The notes beneath the pieces are model-generated. The model was given only the letters and a program-made list of their open reading frames with translations, did no database searches and had not been told where the DNA came from. This document shows, piece by piece, positions 42,408 to 52,777 of a stretch of 64,000 nucleotides of DNA; the first letter of the stretch is position 1; every line of letters starts with the position of its first letter. The DNA comes from Liriodendron chinense (taxonomy: Eukaryota; Streptophyta; Magnoliopsida; Magnoliales; Magnoliaceae), in NCBI GenBank assembly GCA_003013855.2, contig PVNU02000773.1, positions 434,001-498,000 on the forward strand. Direction: 5' to 3'. A program made the position numbers and the translations under genes.

Positions 42408-43475
42408 TTACATGCCAAACCTTTCGAGAACCCTATCAATATACGTCCTCTGCAACAAGCCAAGTAATCCACGTGATCTGTCCCGGCTAATCTGAATGTC
42501 GATGACAAAGGAAGCACCACCAAGATCTTTCATCTCAAAATTTTGAGATAGAAATTTCTTGGTCTCACGCAACAATCCAATATCACTATTGGCTAATAAA
42601 ATGTCATCAACATACAAGACCAAAATGATAAACTTACTCCCACTGATTTTCACATATATGCACTCATCCGCAGTGTTTTCAATGAAACCATATGAGGAAA
42701 CAACTTCATGAAACTTTAGGTACCACTGTCGTGATGCCTGTTTCAACCCATAAATGGACTTCTTAAGTTTGCAGACCAGATGTTCTGAGCCTTTGGCTTT
42801 AAAACCTTCTGGCTGCAACATATATACGTTCTCCATTAGATCTCCATTGAGAAACGCAGTTTTCACGTCCATTTGATGTAGCTCCAAATCCATATGAGCC
42901 ACAAGAGCCATAATGATCCTAAAGGAGTCTTTCTTAGATATAGGTGAGAAAGTCTCCTTAAAGTCAATGCCCTCACGCTGAGTGAAACCCTTTGCAACTA
43001 GCCTGGCTTTATACCTTTCGATATTACCCTTAGAGTCCCGTTTGGTTTTAAATACCCATTTACAACCAATCGGCCTAATCCCTTCGAGCAATTCAACAAG
43101 GTCCCAAACTTTGTTGTCCTTTATGGATTTCAATTCATCCTTCATGGCATCGAACCAATGAGAAGAATCCGCACTTTGTTCGACCTGTGAAAGGGATACA
43201 GGATCCTTTTCAACCCCACTGTCAAACTCATGCTCCTACAAATAGACGACATAATCGTCTGGTATTGCAGATCTTCTCTATCTATGTGATCGTCTTAATG
43301 GCTCATTATTCTGAATTGAGTTTTCCATTTCCTCATCAGTGGGTTGTATTTGAGGTTGTACATGGTCGTCCATAGGGATCTTAGGGTCCACTGCTGGACG
43401 GAGAACTGTTAATGTCAAATTTCGTAACGAGATCCTCCGGCTTTTCTCCTTCGCTCCAGCAGGGATTTCCACCAC
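42408..43475 (-). pseudogene. copia linker and reverse transcriptase
   Basis: 43278-43475 encodes the pre-RT linker ending NNEPLRRSHR. 42408-43145 (245 aa) is an open RT domain: DNKVWDLVELLEGIRPIGCK, RYKARLVAKGFTQREGID, MDVKTAFLNGDL, LKKSIYGLKQASRQWY and active site LYVDDILLA. The RT core itself is intact, but it is separated from gag and lacks integrase. The annotated ATG at 43145 is only the first in frame; the natural product would be a polyprotein. Confidence 0.88.
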
Positions 43476-43820
43476 CAGACCTGAAGCAAGACAGCGAATA
43501 AGGGTGGCTGGGGACCAGCCGTTAGCCCTCCGATGCTCAAGTTAGACCACAGAAGAGAAGCCAAGCAAAACGGGACCAAGATTGAATGATGTGTACGTAC
43601 CTGCTCTCAATGGAGCCACCCCTTTATATAGATCTGAAGCAATCCAATCTGTTACGTGAGATGTCGAAATCCCGTTGATGTCGCATACGATACTGAGAAT
43701 TCGCTGATTTCTTGGGATAAGATCCTATCTTTTTAGTAGATCCAACCCAATGACTTATTCCAACAATCACGCCCCTAGATGGTAATCCCTTGAAATCCGG
43801 CTGGATCCGGCTGGAAACCA

Positions 43821-44007
43821 TAGTTGGAGTCATGACCTCCGAAAAGGAAGGAGACGCCCGTAGTTGGAGTCATGGCCTCCGAAAAGGAAGGAGACGCCCG
43901 TAGTTGGAGTCATGGCCTCCGAAAAGGAAGGAGACGCCCGTAGTTGGAGTCATGGCCTCCGAAAAGGAAGGAGACGCCCGTAGTTGGAGTCATAGCCTCC
44001 GAACTGG
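43821..44007 (+). repeat. 40-bp tandem repeat, four full copies plus a partial
   Basis: Unit begins TAGTTGGAGTCATGGCCTCC and ends GAAGGAGACGCCCG. Copies start at 43821, 43861, 43901, 43941 and 43981 (partial). Copies 2-4 are identical and copies 1 and 5 have single changes. Confidence 0.93.
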
Positions 44008-44208
44008 TTGCAACCCGTAGGAAAGCTGCTCGCAGGTTAAAATGTGGTCGCGAGTCCAAGTACATATTTTGGATGTAACATCTTTCAACGACTTGTGAGA
44101 AGGTCTGCTCGCGGATCGAGCTTTGCCGTATTTGACTATCGGTTATGAAGACTCGAGACTTGCGAATAGCTGCTCCATATTTTTCAATCTATGACTCCTG
44201 ATCAGGTG

Positions 44209-44334
44209 AGCTCGAGAGTCGAATGGTCGTCCCGCACTTATCCAATATTCGACTCTCGATCATATAATCTCGAGAGTCGAATGGACGTCCCGCACTTATC
44301 CAATATTCGACTCTCGATCAGATAATCTCGAGAG
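44209..44334. repeat. about 66-bp duplication with palindromic arms
   Basis: CTCGAGAGTCGAATGG.CGTCCC followed by CACTTATCCAATATTCGACTC occurs twice in tandem. CGACTCTCGA and TCGAGAGTCG form perfect 10-bp inverted arms about 10 bp apart, so the block can fold into hairpins. Confidence 0.85.
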
Positions 44335-44345
44335 CGAGAGCGAAG

Positions 44346-44721
44346 TGGGCATTTCCGCGTGAAATCTTATCTCCATCATTTTGCCTATAACAACAACCAT
44401 GCTACTCTGAATGATTGTGGTGGGAATCACAATCCGCTCTTCCTCAAATACAATATCTCTTAAATTTGTGCTCCCACTATCTTCAGTGTTCTCAATAAAC
44501 CTAGCATTCCCAGTCTCAATGACTCTCATGGAATATGATGGACAATAAAATCTAAATCCTTTTGATCTTTCTGGGTATCCAATAAAGAAGCAACTAACAG
44601 TTCTAGAGTCAAGTTTTCTTTCATGCAGGTTATACGGTTTGGCTTCTGCAGGACAACCCCATACACGAAAATATCGTAGACTAAGCTTTCGCCCTGTCCA
44701 CAATTCATATGGAGTTTTCAT
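44346..44721 (-). pseudogene. copia integrase C-terminal fragment
   Basis: Encodes MKTPYELWTGRKLSLRYFRV, WGCPAEAKPYNLHERKLDSR and SCFFIGYPERSKGFRFY, the region after the integrase catalytic core. The catalytic D,D,E part and protease are deleted: only about 120 bp separates this from gag. The frame then runs into foreign repeat sequence at about 44345. Confidence 0.85.
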
Positions 44722-44839
44722 TACAGCCTTAAGCTGATTGCCACCCGCAGGACCCGTAGAACTTTTTTTTTTCTCTTGAAGTGTGCTTTCTTTTCTTATT
44801 CCCTTTTCGTCCTTGACCAGATGTCACTAGGTGAGCAGT

Positions 44840-45454
44840 TTATGTCTTGCCCAACCTTCTAAGTCTCTCTTCCTCCTGAACGCACTGAGATATCAGTTCG
44901 TTCAATGTCCACTTTTCCTTTTGAGTATTATAGCTGATTTGGAATTGACTGAATTGTGAAGGGAGGGAGTTCAGAACCAAGAAAATCAGGAGTTCATCCT
45001 CAATCTTAAGGTCTAATGCGCGGATTTTAGCCACCATATCAAACAATCCACAAATGTACTCTCTGATATTTCCTTGACCGTTATAGGTGGCTTGAGTCAA
45101 TTTATGTAAAAGTGAACTCAGCTCAGCTTTATCCGATTTCTGAAATCATTTTCCTATTTCAGTCAAGAAATCTCTAACTTTCTCAGTGTCGGGCATGACA
45201 CCCTGCATGGTCTCAGAAATCGAGTTCTTTATGATTTTGAGACACATCTTATTTGACTTGGTCCAGGCCTTGTAGTGAGCCTTTGCTGAATCCGTACTAG
45301 AATCAGTTGGAGTAGGAGGCTCTACTTCCTCCAGGGCTAAGTCCAAGTCCATGCAACCTAGGACTATTTCAACGGACGACTTCCATTTGGAATAGTTGGA
45401 CCCAGTAAGCGAAGGTATGGAATTGAATTGTGTTGGAATATTAGAAACAGTCAT
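44840..45454 (-). pseudogene. copia gag, truncated
   Basis: Two frames: 45146-45454 (FNSIPSLTGSNYSKWKSSVE...) and 44840-45100 (LIFLVLNSLPSQFSQFQISY, LNELISQCVQEEERLR), the conserved copia gag (UBN2-type) domain. A stop at about 45146 separates them. The CCHC zinc knuckle that should follow is absent. Confidence 0.85.
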
Positions 45455-48400
45455 AGCTGGACATTCAAAGCATAAAACTCACATTAATAATCAAGTCCCT
45501 TATAACAATGCATGAACATAAACCACAAATATCATGCATGTATGAACATTCGATTGATTTGGGCCTTCAATCAAATGACCCAGAATGATGATGGGCCATA
45601 ATCATCAAAATCTGTCAAGAGCCCAGCGTATCATCACAATTCCTACTGAACATGAAGCTGACCAATGTTAGTGAAATAAATCTAAGACGCCCATCACCTT
45701 TGGGTGAAATGAATCTCTCAGACCTATATCACCATCACCAACCACTTCATCCCGCTCACATCCAGCCAAACGATGATACTTCTTTGTTCTGACCACCGCC
45801 CGCCTGAATATGAACGCAACTGAATGCAATCCTATAATGGAGGGTCACCGAATTCCATATACAGAAGTCTAGAAGTAGAAATCTTTGCCAATTGAGGTCA
45901 CTTTGGTGGCTAACACAATAAGCTCCAATCCCCACTCCTAGACTCAAGGATTGCTTAATGGTCTTGCCCACAACAGACCATACTACAAAAGTTCTGATTC
46001 GGCCCAAAACACGGCTGATGTTGGTCGCCCATAGGCTTAAACAACTTTAACTGAATGATGGTTGGATTATATTTAATGGTCGACCCTGAATATCAACGAT
46101 GAAAAATGGATAATGGCTCTATTTTAGACCAAATTTGAACTTAATAGTTATAACCAAGATGATTTGATTACCTAGGCCATCCACAAAGTAAAACCCACCA
46201 ACCATAAACATATATTAGGTTTTATTTGAATCTAAAAGACAGCCTAGGTATACCAATACAATGGTTTACTTCATCTTGAACAATGGGCCCAAGTACCTAA
46301 AATGGGCCCCTCAAAGTCCAAAAGAAGTAATAAGACACCATGTCTCATGGGATAGGCCTATAATGAAGGCCCAGACCAGGGCCCAAAAGTATGCCAACTC
46401 TGCTGGAAATAGACCCAAAACCTGTTGGAAACAGGCTCAAAAGAGAGTCCATATGCTGGATCAAATATATAGGCCCAACGGCCCAATGAAAATCACTTGG
46501 AAATCCAACCCATTTCATCTGATTTACTTGGCCCATCCATTAAGTAAAACATGCCAACCATCAATTATATATATATGGCTTTTACTTGTACTGGAAGGAT
46601 GACCCAAGTATACACAATTTAAATGGTCAAGATCAACAAGCCCAAGTTAACTAAAGCGGGCCGCACAGTGTCCAAAGAGTGAATGGACAATATGCCCAAG
46701 GGTTGGGCTGATAACAAGCATCCGATGGGCCCTAAACTGTCCTTGAAAAAGGGCATAGAATAGGCTAATAACGGGCCTAACATATACTGAAAACAGACCT
46801 CAAAATCAGCCCATTTCCAGCCATTCAAGGAGCCCCATCCACAAGCCCAAAAGAAACTCAAACATATTCTGAATTCAAGTCTCAAAATGGGCCCAAGACA
46901 TGGCCCATATATATAAATGTAAGAAGACCCAACAACAGATCCAGTAGACAAGCCCATGAGCCCAACGTCATCTGCCAAGGTTGGGCCTAATATGGGCATC
47001 AAACTGGGCTAAGTCAACACCCAAGGATGACTTGCAAATCTGGCCCTATTTTAGCCGATTGAACTAGATGAAATGGGTCCATATACTAGCTCATCACTTG
47101 GCCTAATTTGACAAGCAAACAGGCCCATAAGCTGGCCCTAAATCTGTTTAAGATGGGCCAAAAAATCTCATGCACATTTAATGCTTGAAACAAGCCCAAC
47201 TTTCATCCAAACACAATAAAGAACAGGCCCAAGGCTGAGGCCCAACTCGTAACCCAACCCAATCAAAAAACCCAACATCAACGAAAACCCAATATGGTTA
47301 GGCTCAGAATAAGCATTAAATGAGCCGCTGAAATTGGGGCTTAATCAAGCTCAAAAGAAGGCTTAATCAATGGCTTAAATGGGCTCATGGCCTGGCTCAT
47401 TTAGTTATCATTCAAGGAGCCCAAGGCTTGGACAGAATGATCATCTTTAAGCCCTATTACCATTAAATGAACCAGAGATCTGTTGAAACTGGACCCAAGC
47501 AAAACAGCCCATGACACCTCAAAATAAAGTCAAGTAGGCATTAAAATTGGGGCCTTCTACAACCAGAAAACATACACAGGCCTACTGGTTAATTGCATAT
47601 AGGCCCAAGCCCAAGTCCAGTCATTTGACCCAATATACACAGGCCCATAACAAAGGCCTGACTTGCAGCCCATTCCATGACCAAAGAGGCCCTCTGCTCG
47701 TCAAAACAGCAGCTACCCGCTGCGCACGCCAAAAAAAACCTGCTGGCGTGTAAGCCCATTCCTCTTTCTCTCCAAAACCCTACCTCACCTGCTCTGTTTC
47801 AGGGTGGAAACCCTAGCCGCTGTCACCACTGCCCGCTCGTTCTCACAGCCACCAGCGACTGGCAGCCGGAAACCATGGCTGCTGCCATGATTTGCTGCGC
47901 CGACACTGATCGGGTCCCTCTTGTCCCTCGCCGTCAGCTATTACTGCCGCTGGAGAGGACGATGGTCACTGCTGCCCCTGACTGCTGCCGAATCCGGCTG
48001 CCGCTGAAGAAGAAGATGAACAGGGGTGGCCGATTTTATGGCTGCAGCGGCTCTGGCCGATGCCTGCGCCGAGTCCGCTTCCTGATTCACGGCAGCCGAC
48101 CGCCATTAATGGCGTAAACCACCTCTATTTCCCCTTTCTCCTCAGATCTGGCCGTCCATCCTAATTACAGTAGAGACCCTAGTCTCATGCAATCATTCAC
48201 AGCAATGGCGGCAGCAATCGACGCACATCAACAGAGTTTTTTTTTTGTTTTTTTTTTGTTTTTTTTTAAACTAAATGTGGGGCTACGATGGCTGTAAGTG
48301 GCCAGCGACTGTGGTCGGTGATCGCTACTGTCGATCTCCATGGCCTCGAGATCTACATCGTTGCTGATTGTATAAGACCATGCCCATACGATGTTGTCAA

Positions 48401-48732
48401 CGGCCAGGATTACTGGTCGTCTCCGACGGGTTCCATCAGATTTCAGGTTTCCAAAGGGAAAACCCTAATGCAGATTAGCGGCACGGCCAGCGCACGACTT
48501 CCAGAAGGAGATTGGATCAGATGCCCCAATCAGATCTGAATGAGGGCCGATCAGTCCATCCAAATCTGGTATCCAACTAAGGTTAGGATGGTGAAGGATT
48601 TGGAGAACACCTATCACCTTGGAAGATACGGCAATCTCGACCATGAATCCCGATAGAGGAAATTCTAAAGTACTGAAAATCTTCCACATTGAAGGTCTAT
48701 GTTTTGGAATCCCTAAGATTAATGCATAGTAT
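45455..48732 (-). other. copia 5' leader, 3.3 kb, with a GGCCCA-dense block
   Basis: Between PBS and gag. No gag-like frame. About 46260-47660 is packed with GGCCCA/GCCCAA words (TGGGCC on the element's sense strand). About 47700-48120 is GC-rich with an open plus-strand frame of 146 codons, low-complexity in Ala/Arg/Leu and with no family resemblance I know. The leader may contain captured or inserted DNA. Confidence 0.5.
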
Positions 48733-48744
48733 GCTTTGATACCA
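48733..48744 (-). other. copia primer binding site
   Basis: Minus strand TGGTATCAAAGC, three bases inside the 5' LTR. Differs by one base from the usual copia PBS TGGTATCAGAGC. Confidence 0.8.
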
Positions 48745-48746
48745 AC

Positions 48747-49209
48747 TGTGAAACTTAATCTTAATGCGGAATAATCGGATCGTCTATGCATCGAATAATG
48801 GGGATTCCATACTATAATCTTAAAGCCATACCTGATTGGGAAGACATTCCCGATGCCGTCGTGTTGCCGAGAGGAACTCTTGGTCTTCCGCACCTTACAC
48901 CTTTAGGAGAAACTCTTAATGGGACTAGGGTTTTTTCTCTTGTGTTGGTGAGGGGACCAAGACGTATATTTATAGGAAAGAGGGCCAGAGAAGCTTACCC
49001 ATCACACTTCTCTCCTCTAGGGTCTCCACACCGTAGGTTTCCATATCTGGCTTAATAACCGCGCATAGGGACCACGGTTCAAGCGTCCCGCCCCAAACCT
49101 ATTTGCAATGATCACAACTGTAGTGGGGCCCACTGAATCGCTCAATCTGAATAATCCAACGGTCATGATCTAAACCGATGATCATGTGTGGCCCACTTAA
49201 TGGAGTCTT

Positions 49210-49212
<3 letters not shown>
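48747..49212 (-). repeat. copia 5' LTR
   Basis: 466 bp, same length as its partner and differing only by substitutions (e.g. GCGGAATAA versus GCGAAATAA). Followed outward by ATATA and a TA run to about 49256. Confidence 0.93.
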
Positions 49213-49259
<47 letters not shown>

Positions 49260-49411
49260 GCTCAATCGAGCTACAAACGAGCTGAGCTTGGGCATGCGCA
49301 TGTGTGGCTCCAACTATAAAAAAAAGTTAGAAAAATTCGCTCGGCTCTATTTGAATCCTCCCTCCGAATAAGCTATAACAAGCCAAATTGGGCAAGCTAA
49401 CCAGCTTGATT

Positions 49412-49425
49412 CATGCTCAGCTCTA
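49412..49425. repeat. hAT-type terminus (right end) beyond the copia element
   Basis: CATGCTCAGCTCTA is the inverse of TAGAGCTGAGCATG at 39423. It follows a GAGCTCAATCGAGC-type repeat (49255-49411) like the one after 39423. Confidence 0.4.
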
Positions 49426-49914
49426 CCCTGAGCCATAAAATCAAGCCCTTTCACTATGGTGGATAGAGCCACGAGTATTGACATGTGCATCTACAGGCAG
49501 CCAGACGTTATTACTGCTCCCGTGCGAGGTTCCAACTTCCCATCCCGAGGGCTACACGTTCACTTCCTAGGTGGATTACACTGAACAAATTGATCATGGC
49601 TAGGACAAATGCATGGCCACGTGATGATGAGCGAACAGGATCCATTTTTAGGAAAGAAAATCCAAACGGTGTGTCCCATCCAATGGAAAGCTTGGATCTA
49701 CCACATGTATGCCACGTTGGCATGTGTGGTTGGGATTCGTGGCCCTTGCCATGGATTAAGTATCGGCTGTATCCAAAATTGCATAGCCCGTAGTCTATAA
49801 TCATGTGAGTAATACCACCACAATCATGACTAAATATGCCGATTAGGTGCTACCTGAGCTGAGCTCAGGACAGGCGTGGCATATGGGTAATGAGGGAGAG
49901 GAGCCGTGTCAGGC

Positions 49915-50440
49915 GGGCGCGGATTAGGTACTTCCCCCGCCTGTTCCGAGCTCGAGACAGGCTAGGGCTCTGAGGGCCACCGTGATGTATGGATTTTATC
50001 CACACCGTCCATTCAGTTTCCCATATCATTTTAGGACATAGTACCAAAAATGAGGAAGATGTAAGGTTTAAGTGGGCCACAGCACAGTAAGCAGCGATAC
50101 TAATTTTTTTACCGTTGAAACCTTCATGGGCCCACTGTGATGATTATTTCTCATCCAATCTGTTCATAAGATCATCGAGACCTGGATGAAGGTAAAACAC
50201 AAATATCAGCTTGATCCAAAACTTCCTGTGGCACCCAAGAAGTTTTCAACGGTCAGTCTTTAATCCCCATTTCATGGTCCAATTGAGCTTGGATCTATCC
50301 CATTTCTGGGCTCATGACCTGAAATGACATGAAAAACTGAATGGACGGTGTGGATAAAATCCATACATCACGGTGGCCCTCAGAGCCCTAGCCTGTCTCG
50401 AGAGCTCGGGACAGGCGGGGGAAGTACCTAATCCGCGCCT
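49915..50440. mobile_element. foldback MITE with 9-bp TSD (Mutator-type ends), 526 bp
   Basis: Terminal inverted repeats GGGCGCGGATTAGGTACTTC and CCTAATCCGCGCC are flanked by GTGTCAGGC on both sides (49906-49914 and 50441-50449). A perfect 9-bp duplication is the hallmark of Mutator-like transposition. The arms stay complementary for about 110 bp, through CACCGTGATGTATGGATTTT and CCACACCGTCCATTCAGTTT. The interior is the same core as in the many CACCGTCCATCC repeats in this window. No transposase; it must be mobilised in trans. It seems inserted in another repeat whose ends (GATTAGGTGCTACCTGAGC at about 49838) look alike. Confidence 0.88.
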
Positions 50441-50449
50441 GTGTCAGGC

Positions 50450-51484
50450 TTAGTGATGTGGCAGGTCTCTTCTGACAACATTCCTTCTCCAATGCAAATG
50501 TGACACTGTGACACGTATGTGCCACGTCAGGCAGGTAAGGGTAATACCTAACCCTAGCCCAAATATGATCACACACGCATGCAAGGTTGAAGCTTTCCAA
50601 CCAGTCAATCGACGCGTTCAAGTGTCCGGCCCTTTGCCTTTCCAAATGGAATTTACAGCCATTTGATCGTACCACTCTCAGGTTGGGGAACATTTGTTGA
50701 ACGGTTAGGATCTGACTAGAGATAATGTATGCTATACGTACAACTCATGACTTCCTGCTTATCAAGCGTCATGCCCCGCCAGAGTATCATATAACTGCCC
50801 TTAAAACTTTAGACTGCTTGGGTGAGTGGGAAAAACGATAGTCATGGCTCCTGCCAGACAGGCTCAACGGATTTGTCAGCAGCTGCCATGAACGGGCTGG
50901 AATCGTCTACACCACTTGTTTTACGCCCGAACCGCACTTGGTACCCTACGCAGAACCGATCGAGAGCAATTCCGGTTGGTGAAACCGTATGAAACGCTTG
51001 AGATTCAACACCGATCATTAGTTTTGTGTAAGGCCTACTATAGTGTTTTTGACATCTTATCCGTTTATATGATGTGTGGCCCATCTGAGTGTTGAATCAG
51101 TTTAATTTTTGGTATTAAGGCCAAGCAAAGGATGGTATACCTTGATGGACTGCGTGAATATCATTCACGTTTTAGAAAAGTAACGCAGTAATTACCTAGC
51201 ATGAGTGACGAGTTTACAATCGCATAAAACATACAAGCTTTTTGGTCCCACCAAATCCCCTCCGTCCCTTTGGTGATAACCCTCATGTCCGGTACGCTAG
51301 GCGATAGGCGGGCCTCAGACCTCGATTTAGAACTGGTCATGTAGGTTTACCGGGCCAGGCCTGTTAAAATTTTGATCTTACCAAGTCTGGGCCCGCCCAT
51401 TGCCAGCCCTAAACTGTTCACCCTACGTACAAAAGAAACCCGTAAAAAGGATGTGGACTGTAGGTATATCCCTTCGGCACGATG
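50450..51484. other. intergenic, nothing delimited
   Basis: Holds the probable outer flank of the interrupted repeat around the 9-bp-TSD MITE (to about 50570) and then unique-looking sequence. No coding region supported. Confidence 0.4.
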
Positions 51485-51745
51485 TGGGCGATGTCCAAGC
51501 TCTATGGGGCCTACTGTGCTGTATGTCTTTTATCCATATTGTCCATCCATTTTGCCAGCTAATATTAGAGTATGACCCCAGAATGATGTAGATCTAAATC
51601 TCAATTGGACCACACTACAGAAAAACAATGGGGATTAACGCCTACCGTAGAAAGCTTCTGGGGGCCAAAGAAGTTTTGGATCAAGCTTATATTTGTTTTT
51701 TCCTCAGGATCGATGTGGACAAAATGCATACATCACGATGGATCC
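51485..51745. repeat. foldback MITE, shortened copy
   Basis: Left arm GGGGCCTACTGTGCTGTATG / TTGTCCATCCATTTTGCCAG. Right arm GATCGATGTGGACAAAATGC / ATACATCACGATGGATCCCA. The central part is short, suggesting an internal deletion. Confidence 0.5.
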
Positions 51746-51763
51746 CACGCTGGGGGCGGATTT

Positions 51764-52252
51764 CCTGCTAAAGCTTTAGGAAGTTCCTCGGCTGGCAACC
51801 AAGGTGGGGCCAAAGTGATTTTTTTGATAAATCCATCCCGTCCATCCATTTTGGGAGCTCATTTTAATGCATAAGAACAAAAATTAACCGGATCCAAGAC
51901 TCAAGTGGGCCTCACTAAAGGAAAATGTGGGTAGGTAAATTACTACCGTTGAAACCTTCCTGGGGTCCACAGTGATGTTTATATGACATCCATACCGTTC
52001 ATAACGTCACTACTACTGGGATAAATTGGAAACACAAATATTATCTTGATTCGAAACTCCTGAGGCTCCACAAATATTTCAATTGTGGACGTTCAATCCT
52101 CACACTTTCAGCCCACTTGAATCTTGGATCCGGTTAATTTTTGTTCTCATGTCCTAAAATGAGCTCCCAAAACGGATGGACAGGGTGGATTTATAAAAAA
52201 ACATCACTTTGGGCCCACCTTGGTTCCCAGTAACTTCTTGTGCCGGAAATCG
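51764..52252. repeat. foldback MITE, GGGCGGATTTCC-ended copy
   Basis: Ends GGGGGCGGATTTCCTGC and GGAAATCGGCGCCCG are near-complementary. Arms include CCCGTCCATCCATTTTGGGA and CCAAAACGGATGGACAGGGT. Confidence 0.6.
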
Positions 52253-52289
52253 GCGCCCGTAGGGATTTGTGCACGCGTGCACTTCTCTT

Positions 52290-52777
52290 GGGACGTCGGA
52301 TTGCCTGCGAAAGCCTTTCGCACACATCTCCTGCACTCATAATTTAGATGGGGCCCACCATGATGTTTGTGAGAAATCTATGTTGTCCAACCGATTTTTG
52401 AAATCATTTTAGGAGTTAAGACAAAAAATGATCAGGATCCATAACTCAAGTGGGCCACACTAAAGCAAAAGGTGGGTAGGGAAATTTCTACGGTTGAAAC
52501 CTTTATGGGATTCACAGTGATGTTTGTATGCTATCCATACCGTTTATAATGTCATTCTTACTGAGATGAACTGAAAACACAAATATTATCCTGATTCGAA
52601 ACTTCTGTGGCCCATGAATATTTCAATTTGGCCCACTTGAGTCTTGGATCCTGTTCAATCTTAGTCTCAACGCCAAAAATGATCTCCAAAATTGGTTTAA
52701 GAGAGTAGATTTCTCACAAACATTACGGTAGGCCCCACATAGATTCCGATTGCAGGAGATGCCTTTAGGACGACGCG
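52290..52777. repeat. foldback MITE, GGATTGCCTGCGAAAGCC-ended copy A
   Basis: The left end GGATTGCCTGCGAAAGCCTT leads into GGGGCCCACCATGATGTTTG. The right arm has CACAAACATTACGGTAGGCC and GGAGATGCC. It is head to tail with the next copy. Confidence 0.6.

Larger units (their letters stand above)
43400..44345 (-). mobile_element. LTR-like insertion inside the copia element
   Basis: Interrupts copia pol between the integrase fragment and the pre-RT linker. On minus it has a TATA box TATATAAAGG (about 43622-43631), a downstream CTTGAGCATCGGAGGG word typical of plant gypsy LTRs, and upstream tandem repeats. It therefore resembles a solo LTR (U3 with repeats, R/U5). A possible start is TGCCCACTTCGC near 44352 and a possible end TTTGACATTAACA near 43410; no target duplication could be matched. 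Confidence 0.5.
40816..49212 (-). mobile_element. Ty1/copia retrotransposon, 8.4 kb, TSD ATATA, internally deleted
   Basis: Two 466-bp LTRs (40816-41281 and 48747-49212) start TGTGAAACTT, end GTCTTACA and differ at about nine positions by my count. Both flanks carry ATATA (40811-40815, 49213-49217). On the minus strand a tRNA-iMet-type PBS follows the 5' LTR (48733-48744) and a purine tract AAGTGGGAGAA precedes the 3' LTR (41282-41292). Order on minus: 3.3-kb leader, gag, integrase C-terminus, RT, RNase H relic. Zinc knuckle, protease and integrase core are missing, so it is non-autonomous, although the LTRs indicate a fairly recent insertion. Confidence 0.93.

Noticed and set aside
43821..44007. 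CRISPR-like array
   Set aside because: The 40-bp units are contiguous without spacers, few, and lie in a plant retroelement: a simple tandem repeat.
47677..48117. Protein-coding gene on plus
   Set aside because: Low-complexity, no recognised family, no start or intron context, and inside the leader of a copia element; kept only as an observation.
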